A stretch of 8,552 nt of DNA from Bacteroidales bacterium (GTDB lineage: Bacteria > Bacteroidota > Bacteroidia > Bacteroidales > Bacteroidaceae): positions 1 through 8,552 of the forward strand of contig SFPC01000078.1 of assembly GCA_004552195.1 (NCBI GenBank), given 5' to 3'. Shown here piece after piece: positions 1-4,706 of the stretch. Position 1 is the stretch's first letter; each line of letters begins with the position of its first letter. The notes under the pieces are model-generated. The model saw only the letters and a list, made by a program, of their open reading frames with translations, searched no databases and had not been told where the DNA came from. Position numbers and translations under genes: made by a program.

Positions 1-62
1 CGCTCGTACCAAAGGCATTTCTCGTAATATGAACGCCTCGAGGCGTAGATGTCCACGCCCAT
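1..62 (-). CDS. Partial CDS, putative connector-region protein (N-terminus only)
   Basis: An ATG at 62 opens a frame that stays open to the window edge and gives 20 codons, beginning MGVDIYASRRSYYEK. It starts 2 nt after the TGA of the upstream connector gene (65-67), with a G-rich stretch (GGTGGGGGA) just upstream that could serve as ribosome binding site, so translational coupling is likely. Its place directly after a gp6-like connector suggests a head-closure or other head-tail joining protein, but that is position-based inference; 20 residues are too few to assign a family. The rest of the gene lies outside the window. Confidence 0.6.
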   Translation of the reverse strand, partial: MGVDIYASRRSYYEKCLWYE

Positions 63-64
63 CG

Positions 65-514
65 TCAGATCCCCCACCAAATCGGCCCGGCGTCGCCCGC
101 GTTCCTTCCGTGGTTGCGGATCTCACGGCACCAAAGCCCGCAAAGCATGAGCTCGCGCTTTGCGTTCGGGGCAATGGACTTCTCATTTAGCGTGCCGGTG
201 GCGGCCTTCACGCCATCGTCTGGGTCGTATCCGGAATCGACTGAGATGTCGCCGTTTTTGAACACGTAGAGGATTTGCTCCATGAGCGCGTGCTTGTAAT
301 GCTCCTTCTGGTAGTCCGTGAAGTTCGGGTATTCCTTTTTCACGTTGCGGTAGAAGGCGCTGTCGATGAATGTCTCAAGGCGGTAGGCCTCGCGGTTCAG
401 GAACGCCTGAGCCGTGGCGCTTGGGTTGTCGTCCCCTTTCATTTGGGCTTGGAGGTCGATCCCTGCCCATTCCTTGAATTCGTCCAATGTGATGTTCTTG
501 GTTTGCAGGTCCAT
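65..514 (-). CDS. Head-tail connector protein (gp6/YqbG-like)
   Basis: The 149-residue product resembles the small, mostly helical connector proteins that dock under the portal ring of siphoviruses and close the vertex for tail attachment. Recognisable features are the N-terminal ITLDEFKEWAGIDL (8-21), the KGDDNPSATAQAFLNREAYRLETFID segment (26-51), a helical EHYKHALMEQILYVFKNGD stretch (71-89) and a C-terminal KRELMLCGLWCREIRN (119-134), all typical of this family in Gram-positive phages. Length fits. The ATG at 514 has no Shine-Dalgarno site. Instead a near-consensus promoter ends 6 nt before it, so the transcript may be leaderless. The gene follows the capsid gene across a terminator and stops 2 nt before the next start. 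The family call comes from remembered sequence pattern, not a search. Confidence 0.85.
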   Translation of the reverse strand: MDLQTKNITLDEFKEWAGIDLQAQMKGDDNPSATAQAFLNREAYRLETFIDSAFYRNVKKEYPNFTDYQKEHYKHALMEQILYVFKNGDISVDSGYDPDDGVKAATGTLNEKSIAPNAKRELMLCGLWCREIRNHGRNAGDAGPIWWGI

Positions 515-527
515 GCCGTGATTATAG
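509..527 (-). repeat. 19-nt start element, connector copy
   Basis: This is CTATAATCACGGCATGGAC read on the minus strand, identical at 18 of 19 positions to the element at the portal start. It spans the -10 box through the Met-Asp codons of the connector gene. Confidence 0.8.
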
Positions 528-549
528 AAAAAGCCCCGTCCTTTTTCAA
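521..549 (-). promoter_or_regulatory. Sigma70-type promoter for the connector gene, nested in a terminator
   Basis: On the minus strand, TTGAAA (544-549) and TATAAT (521-526) are separated by exactly 17 nt, matching the sigma70 consensus at 5/6 and 6/6. The six bases CACGGC (515-520) follow, then the ATG of the connector gene. An initiation point 7 nt past the -10 box is the A of the ATG, which predicts a leaderless mRNA. The -35 box sits in the loop and upper stem of the preceding terminator. Confidence 0.7.
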
Positions 550-558
550 GGAAGGGGC
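528..558 (-). terminator. Rho-independent terminator after the major capsid gene
   Basis: On the minus strand an 11-nt arm (548-558, GCCCCTTCCTT) pairs with AAGGACGGGGC (533-543) with one mismatch. The loop is 4 nt (544-547), and five T residues follow (528-532). It begins about 20 nt after the capsid stop codon, so it should end the scaffold-capsid transcript and uncouple it from the connector genes. Confidence 0.85.
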
Positions 559-577
559 ATTGCGCCGTTTCGTTCGA

Positions 578-1834
578 TTAGGCGTTGGGGGTGAGGCCGG
601 TCGCTTTGCCGGTGGCGATGACTTTGTTGGAATCGTCTTTGACGGCGAAGTACTCGGTGGCGGCGGTGGCTTTGAAGGTCGCTCCAACGGCGAGGGATTC
701 GGCGGAGTTGTCGGTCGCGCCGAGGACGAACGCGGTGGATTTGTGGATCAAGGTTCCGCGGAGGCCGGCCGGGGTGGTGTAGAACCCATCGAGGGAGTAG
801 GTGCCGGCTGCGGCGGTCTTGGTCAGCGCGACGTTGACGAGGTTGGATTTCTCGGAGGCGTTGACGTTGCTCACGGAGACGTAGCACCCGACGAGTTTGT
901 TGGCGGGGATTAGCGCGTCGTGGTAGAGTTTGAAGTTGACTTTGTAGCCGTCGAAGTCCTGAACGACGCCAGGCCCGAAGATATTGGACTTCTCGACCTT
1001 GACGACCGGGACGATTGCCTTCTTGGAGACGATCATGTAGTTGATGATCTTCGCTCCGGCGGCCGGTCGATATCCGGATTCGTCGACCACGATGGAGGAG
1101 TAGAACCTATCGGAGGGGACGACGATGATGGGGCGCCCGTTGTAAGCCGGGACGCGGAAGGTCACGCCGCGATCGGAACGGAGGTCTTCCTGAGTGATGA
1201 ACTTGGTGATTTCCTCAGAGTTCTGGATTGCGGTCCAAGTGGACGGAGAGACGAGGATGACCTGCTCGTCTTCGGGGACTTCGTGCTCGATTAGCCATTC
1301 GAAGCCTTTGTTGAAGAGATGGATGATCTCGTTCGCGTCTCCTTTGGTGGACACGGGGGTCTCGGTGACGAGGTTGCCCAAGAAGGCGTTGGCGCTGGAG
1401 GCGATGGTAGAGAATCGGACCGCGTCGACCTCGGGGACGACCTTGGTGCGGAGGAACTCACGCAGGATGTTCGCGATGAGAAGCCCGGCGGTTTCCTCGT
1501 TGTCGGTGTCGTCGATTTGGAACTGCCTGCCTCGGAGGTAGCGCAGTCTCTTGATTTCCCAGGTGATGCTGGCGCTTCCGACTTTGTAGCCGTCGTTGTG
1601 GCCTACGCCGTTGTAGTTGGAGTATCCGCCGTCGGCTTCGTTGTGCCCGGCCCTGTAGTAGTTGGAGAGCCCATCGAGGAGGATGTTGGCGATTTTGACA
1701 TAGCCCGCTTCCTTGAAGTTGAGGTCCATGAATTTCTCGCCCTTCTCGAAGATCGCCGATTTGCTTTCGGTGGCGAAAACGGTGTCGATGGCGTTGCTGA
1801 TGTACTTGGTGATTAATTCGAAGCTGTTAGCCAT
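578..1834 (-). CDS. Major capsid protein (HK97-fold type)
   Basis: The 418-residue protein is the likely shell subunit. It begins MANSFELITKYISNAIDTVF and contains an ITWEIKRLRYLRGRQFQIDDTDNEET segment (90-115), the usual glutamine/aspartate-rich core of this capsid group. A loop with VILVSPSTW (192-200) follows, then PIIVVPSDRF (235-244) and KAIVPVVKVEKSNIFGP (272-288), and the core closes at YKVNFKLYHDALIPANKLVGCYVS (297-320). Typical relatives end soon after that point, so residues about 325-418 (threonine/alanine/glycine-rich, beta-like) look like an added C-terminal surface domain. Position after a scaffold gene supports the call. Upstream GAAAGGAA gives a usable ribosome site. Phe, Ile, Asn, Asp and Tyr codons end mostly in C, consistent with high expression. 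A strong terminator follows. Confidence 0.9.
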   Translation of the reverse strand: MANSFELITKYISNAIDTVFATESKSAIFEKGEKFMDLNFKEAGYVKIANILLDGLSNYYRAGHNEADGGYSNYNGVGHNDGYKVGSASITWEIKRLRYLRGRQFQIDDTDNEETAGLLIANILREFLRTKVVPEVDAVRFSTIASSANAFLGNLVTETPVSTKGDANEIIHLFNKGFEWLIEHEVPEDEQVILVSPSTWTAIQNSEEITKFITQEDLRSDRGVTFRVPAYNGRPIIVVPSDRFYSSIVVDESGYRPAAGAKIINYMIVSKKAIVPVVKVEKSNIFGPGVVQDFDGYKVNFKLYHDALIPANKLVGCYVSVSNVNASEKSNLVNVALTKTAAAGTYSLDGFYTTPAGLRGTLIHKSTAFVLGATDNSAESLAVGATFKATAATEYFAVKDDSNKVIATGKATGLTPNA

Positions 1835-1853
1835 TTTGGTTTTTCCTTTCGGT

Positions 1854-2063
1854 TCAGATGAACTTCATGCCGTAGAGGTCTTCGGCTTTGGCCCGCTCTA
1901 ACGTGGCGAGCGCGGAGGTGAGTTCTTCCTCGCTGATCCTTCCGGCTTCGGCCTCTTTCTTGAGGGCCTCGGCGATCTTCCCATCGTCCAAGCCCTGTTT
2001 CCTCAAAGCCTCGATCAAGGCTTCGGCCTGTCCTTTGGGATGGATTTTTCTGTCTTCGTCCAT
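1854..2063 (-). CDS. Small helical protein between scaffold and capsid genes
   Basis: This encodes a 69-residue, highly charged protein with predicted long helices (residues about 10-60, with repeated EAL/AEAL segments) ending in AEDLYGMKFI. It has no cysteine, membrane segment or recognisable enzymatic motif. The ATG at 2063 is well supported by AAGGAAGG about 9 nt upstream. It starts 22 nt after the scaffold stop and ends 19 nt before the capsid start, so all three are likely co-transcribed. Position suggests an assembly accessory (small scaffold, capsid cofactor or decoration protein), but no family is recognised. The charged composition resembles the neighbouring scaffold, so a diverged second scaffold component is one possibility. 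The function is not known. Confidence 0.8.
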   Translation of the reverse strand: MDEDRKIHPKGQAEALIEALRKQGLDDGKIAEALKKEAEAGRISEEELTSALATLERAKAEDLYGMKFI

Positions 2064-2085
2064 TTTGTGGTTTCCTTCCTTGCCG

Positions 2086-2646
2086 TCAGCTCACGAAGCC
2101 TTCTGGGAACCCCCAGAGCTTTGCCGCCTCTTCCCTTGGGTCGGATTTGGCTTTTTCGCCCTTCTCGGCCCCGATTGGCTCGGGCTTGGTGAAATTGGGT
2201 TTGGGCTGGCCTTCTTCGGCCTTGAGCCACTCAGGGTGCGTTTCGAGCACTTGCTCGAGGGCTTCCTCGCTCATCTCCATGCCTTTGCCTTTGAAGTAGG
2301 TTTTGGCGTCGTCTTCCCTTTCGGGCAAGACCCCGTGCCTTTTAAGCGCTAGCTCCTCGTTGGCGCTTTTGAGCTGCGCTTGGATTTCCGCCAGGCTCTT
2401 CGCCTGCTCGTCGTATCCCTTCGCCTTCTCGAAAAGCGCGTCCAAGGCCTTTTCGTCTTCCACGCCGTATTTGGCGAACAATTGCCGGTCGCGTTTGGCC
2501 AAACGCTCCCGCACGATGTCGTTCACCTCATCCTGCGTGAGGGACGCATGGCTGGCTTGCTCGGGGGCGCTTTCCCCCTTGCCTTCTTTTTCCGCGTCCG
2601 GGGTCTCCGCGGCTTCGACACCCCCGATGTTCTTCTCGTCTTCCAT
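2086..2646 (-). CDS. Scaffold protein (DUF4355-like)
   Basis: The 186-residue, acidic, coiled-coil-rich protein matches the pattern of phage scaffolds that guide procapsid assembly and leave before DNA packaging. The disordered N-terminus (1-35) is followed by SLTQDEVNDIVRERLAKRDRQ (35-55), a typical scaffold motif. A helical EEKA/QLKSANEELALKRHGV region (about 63-107), a proline/lysine-rich linker (140-170) and a C-terminal EEAAKLWGFPEGFVS (172-186) complete it; the C-terminus is the usual capsid-contacting part. It sits between portal and capsid as expected. The ATG at 2646 lacks a strong Shine-Dalgarno (only GCGAGG some 14 nt away), although a promoter lies 36 nt upstream. There is no protease domain, so this phage has a separate scaffold rather than a fused delta domain. 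Confidence 0.85.
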   Translation of the reverse strand: MEDEKNIGGVEAAETPDAEKEGKGESAPEQASHASLTQDEVNDIVRERLAKRDRQLFAKYGVEDEKALDALFEKAKGYDEQAKSLAEIQAQLKSANEELALKRHGVLPEREDDAKTYFKGKGMEMSEEALEQVLETHPEWLKAEEGQPKPNFTKPEPIGAEKGEKAKSDPREEAAKLWGFPEGFVS

Positions 2647-2681
2647 GATTGAAGCAGTAACCTCGCTTTCTCAGTGCCAAC

Positions 2682-2710
2682 ATTGTAGGGCTAAGTCTGC
2701 GCAAAATCAA
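2682..2710 (-). promoter_or_regulatory. Promoter for scaffold-capsid transcript, overlapping the portal stop
   Basis: On the minus strand, TTGATT (2705-2710) and TACAAT (2682-2687) are 17 nt apart, matching consensus at 4/6 and 5/6. The portal TGA (2707-2709) is inside the -35 box. Predicted initiation near 2675 gives a leader of about 29 nt before the scaffold ATG. This would let the high-copy scaffold and capsid proteins be made in excess over the portal. Confidence 0.5.
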
Positions 2711-4323
2711 CGCAAAGGCGTTTTTTGGCACATTTGAGACGATTTTGGAGTTATGGTGGAATATTCCTCACCAAGATCAGGCGAAAGCGCCACGCGGGCT
2801 TTCTCGGCTTTGTTGGAGGCGAGCGCCTCGAGCTCCCTCTCCCTGTCGTCTCCCTTTAGGGCTTCGCCATAGAGCTTCTCCACGTACATCTCGTTGGAGA
2901 TGGCGCCTGCTTGCCACATGGGCAGCAGCGTGCGGGATTGGCTTTCGAAGGAAGGGTTCGCGAAGTCGCTGAACCTCACGGAGATCTCCGGCTCGTCTAG
3001 GGGCACCGCGCCGGTGTCCATGTATACCTTCATCGCCGTGGTTATCTCGGCCAAGTCGCGCAGGATCTCAGTCTCCCTGGCCACGATCTTCTCGCGTGTC
3101 ATGATGGTGACCTTCTCCTTCTCCCTCTGCGCCTCGGCGTTGTCTCTCTTGGAGATCCCAAGGCCCAACGTCGATGGCGAGATGATCCCGGTGAGCGCCA
3201 TGGACACGAGGGCTTGCTGCTCCTCGTTGTATTGGCTTAGGTTCAGGTTCGGCTGGGTGGTCTGAATCGAGGTGTCGATCCTACCATCGCCGTCCGGGAT
3301 GCCGGATTTCTGCACGTATTGGCGGTTGTACACCTTCGGCATCTTCGGGTTGCCGTTCCCATCGCGACCCAAAACGTCCGGAGAGTAATATTCGACCGGG
3401 GTCGACACCCTCGAGGTCTGCGATCTTTGCGAGAGTGATTGGTCGATGTCGTCGAACAGGTCTATCTTCCCGGCGAACACCGAGCGCCCGTATCCTGGGT
3501 TGTCTGGGTCGGAGAAGAACCGGCATGGGACCGCGAGCACCTTCTTGAACCCTGGGAATTCCACGTCTTTGAGACCTTCCAGGCCTTCGACCGTTTCCAT
3601 CGGCACGGGCTTCAGCTCATCGTTCTTCCCGAGTTGGTAGAGCTCGTACTCGATGGCCGAGTTTCCGCGCTCGTTGATCCTGCGCGTTTCGAGGAGAAGG
3701 TAGTCTTTGTTGCCTTGGCGGTAGTAGTTCTTGAACACCACGCCGATGGCCTTCCCGTTCCTAATGGCGAAATCGACGTCAGAGGCCTCGTAGAACTGCA
3801 CCGTCGGCCATTCGCTGACGCGCGCGTCCGAGCCGACGCTCACCTTCCACGCTCCCCATCCTTCTGCGAGGGTCAAGGGCATTTGCCTTTCAGTGTACTC
3901 CTCGAGGAATCCGCACTCATTGAGCAGCTTTGATACGTCTATCTCTCCTTCTCCGCACTTCGGGGTTCCGGTGATCTTGGGCACGCCTACCACAGACACC
4001 AAAGTATCCACGATTGCGCGCGGAAGCCCGGAGTGCACGCGCTTGATGTTGGCTTCCTCCGGGGAAATGCCCCAAAAGTAATTGGCCCTGTTGCGGTTGT
4101 ATATCTGGTTGTGGGCGAACCCGGCGATGGCCTCGCCCGTGTAGTACGCAAGAAGGTCGTTTGAGTTCCCCATGTACCACACGCGCGCCTCTTGGGCGTT
4201 CTGCAGCTTCACGTCGTCCGGGTCGTTCACGAGCGCGAATCGCTCTTGGTTTGGGTTCCCCGCGAGCTTATCGAGCCCGAGGAAGCGCAATATTCTTTGC
4301 TTGATTTTCTCAACGATGTCCAT
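2707..4323 (-). CDS. Portal protein (A118/SPP1-like)
   Basis: The 538-residue protein forms the dodecameric ring at one capsid vertex through which DNA enters and leaves. Family features seen are FWGISPEEANIKRVHSGLPRAIVDTLVSVVG (83-113), LAEGWGAWKVSV (152-163), the wing-like QFYEASDVDFA (176-186), NPGYGRSVFAGKIDLFDDIDQSLSQRSQ (275-302) and STLGLGISKRDNAEAQREKEKVTIMTREKI (384-413), followed by helical crown sequence. Length is normal. The ATG at 4323 lacks a Shine-Dalgarno site but lies 6 nt after a TAAAAT box, so the message may be leaderless. The last residues (about 521-538) are coded by DNA that overlaps the next promoter and a small hairpin. It is separated from terL by a repeat-rich non-coding gap instead of the usual tight junction. 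No minor head gene follows. Confidence 0.92.
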   Translation of the reverse strand: MDIVEKIKQRILRFLGLDKLAGNPNQERFALVNDPDDVKLQNAQEARVWYMGNSNDLLAYYTGEAIAGFAHNQIYNRNRANYFWGISPEEANIKRVHSGLPRAIVDTLVSVVGVPKITGTPKCGEGEIDVSKLLNECGFLEEYTERQMPLTLAEGWGAWKVSVGSDARVSEWPTVQFYEASDVDFAIRNGKAIGVVFKNYYRQGNKDYLLLETRRINERGNSAIEYELYQLGKNDELKPVPMETVEGLEGLKDVEFPGFKKVLAVPCRFFSDPDNPGYGRSVFAGKIDLFDDIDQSLSQRSQTSRVSTPVEYYSPDVLGRDGNGNPKMPKVYNRQYVQKSGIPDGDGRIDTSIQTTQPNLNLSQYNEEQQALVSMALTGIISPSTLGLGISKRDNAEAQREKEKVTIMTREKIVARETEILRDLAEITTAMKVYMDTGAVPLDEPEISVRFSDFANPSFESQSRTLLPMWQAGAISNEMYVEKLYGEALKGDDRERELEALASNKAEKARVALSPDLGEEYSTITPKSSQMCQKTPLR

Positions 4324-4336
4324 GCCGTGATTTTAG
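4318..4336 (-). repeat. 19-nt start element, portal copy
   Basis: This is CTAAAATCACGGCATGGAC read on the minus strand. The copy at 509-527 differs at one base only (TATAAT instead of TAAAAT). It covers the -10 box, the 6-nt discriminator and the first two codons, and neither copy has a Shine-Dalgarno site. Confidence 0.8.
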
Positions 4337-4358
4337 CCCCTTTTCGCGCGGTTGGGAA
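4330..4358 (-). promoter_or_regulatory. Putative portal promoter with leaderless start
   Basis: On the minus strand, TTCCCA (4353-4358) and TAAAAT (4330-4335) are 17 nt apart (4/6 and 5/6 to consensus). CACGGC (4324-4329) then leads directly into the portal ATG. The box-to-ATG arrangement is the same as that of the connector gene, and 18 of 19 bases around it are identical (4318-4336 against 509-527), which strengthens an otherwise moderate promoter match. Confidence 0.5.
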
Positions 4359-4405
4359 CACGCCTAAAAAGTTTGTTTTCCGAACCGAACTATAGGGTGA
4401 AATTT

Positions 4406-4428
4406 CATACCCCCTTTATGGGGGTATG
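4406..4428. repeat. 9-bp inverted repeat (CATACCCCC hairpin)
   Basis: CATACCCCC (4406-4414) and GGGGGTATG (4420-4428) are perfectly complementary around a 5-nt TTTAT loop. No T-tract follows on either strand, so it is not a typical intrinsic terminator. It lies about 50 nt upstream of the portal -35 box. Confidence 0.85.
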
Positions 4429-4529
4429 TAGATAGTTATGACAGTTTACCCCTTTTTTTACCTTCGTATATGAGAACTAAAATATAAAAAGAAAGTTAAA
4501 AATGGGGGTCAACTATCATAACCCTCTAC
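4428..4529. repeat. Imperfect 32-nt inverted repeat pair
   Basis: The arm at 4428-4459, reverse-complemented, matches the arm at 4498-4529 at 26 of 32 positions. The shared core reads GTTATGAYAGTTKACCCC on the strand where the motif starts with GTTATGA. A 38-nt AT-rich spacer separates the arms. A third related copy lies at 4609-4637. Confidence 0.7.
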
Positions 4530-4553
4530 GCGTTAGTCGTTTTTTAGTGGTTT

Positions 4554-4594
4554 TTACCCTTATATAGATATTATCTATATCTATATAAGGGTAA
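4554..4594. repeat. 17-bp perfect inverted repeat
   Basis: TTACCCTTATATAGATA (4554-4570) and TATCTATATAAGGGTAA (4578-4594) are perfectly complementary around 7 nt (TTATCTA). Neither direction ends in a T-tract suitable for termination. The length of perfect match is beyond chance expectation for a short intergenic region, even allowing for AT bias. Confidence 0.9.
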
Positions 4595-4608
4595 CTTTCC
4601 TCATCGTG

Positions 4609-4637
4609 AAAAATGAGGGTTTTGGCAAACTATCATG
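4609..4637 (+). repeat. Third copy of the AACTATCAT motif, with a 6-nt insertion
   Basis: AAAAATGAGGGT (4609-4620) matches AAAAATGGGGGT (4498-4509) at 11 of 12 positions, and AACTATCATG (4628-4637) matches AACTATCATA (4511-4520) at 9 of 10. The two blocks are 1 nt apart in the earlier copy and 7 nt apart here. Confidence 0.6.
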
Positions 4638-4706
4638 AAAAAAGCCCTTTTTGGGGGATGACACGCCCAAGACCGTGGACTATAACTTTGATTTTTCAAC
4701 ACTGTT

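Larger units (their letters stand above)
4324..4706. other. AT-rich, repeat-dense non-coding island between terL and portal
   Basis: No convincing gene occupies these 383 bases on either strand; the ATG-led frames on the minus strand stop after 7-11 codons. By hand count, 57 of 180 bases in 4441-4620 are G or C, far below the flanking genes. It holds a 17-bp perfect inverted repeat, a 9-bp hairpin, an imperfect 32-nt inverted repeat and a third related copy (listed separately). The portal promoter occupies its low-coordinate end. I see no good terminator for terL; CCC/GGG pairing followed by CTTTTTT near 4638-4657 is too short to call. Possible roles are a protein-binding regulatory site, a small structured RNA, or a packaging or replication site. 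Confidence 0.7.

Noticed and set aside
275..1816. Three long open frames on the plus strand opposite the connector and capsid genes
   Set aside because: They are mirror images of the C-ending codon bias of the capsid gene; their products are low-complexity G/V/D-rich, they have no ribosome sites, and they oppose well-supported genes.
2707..2735. AACGC-CTTT-GCGTT hairpin at the end of the portal gene
   Set aside because: It is a 5-bp stem with an interrupted T-tail; at best a weak terminator.
4638..4657. Possible terminator after terL (CCC/GGG followed by CTTTTTT on the minus strand)
   Set aside because: The stem is only 3 pairs, too short to support termination.
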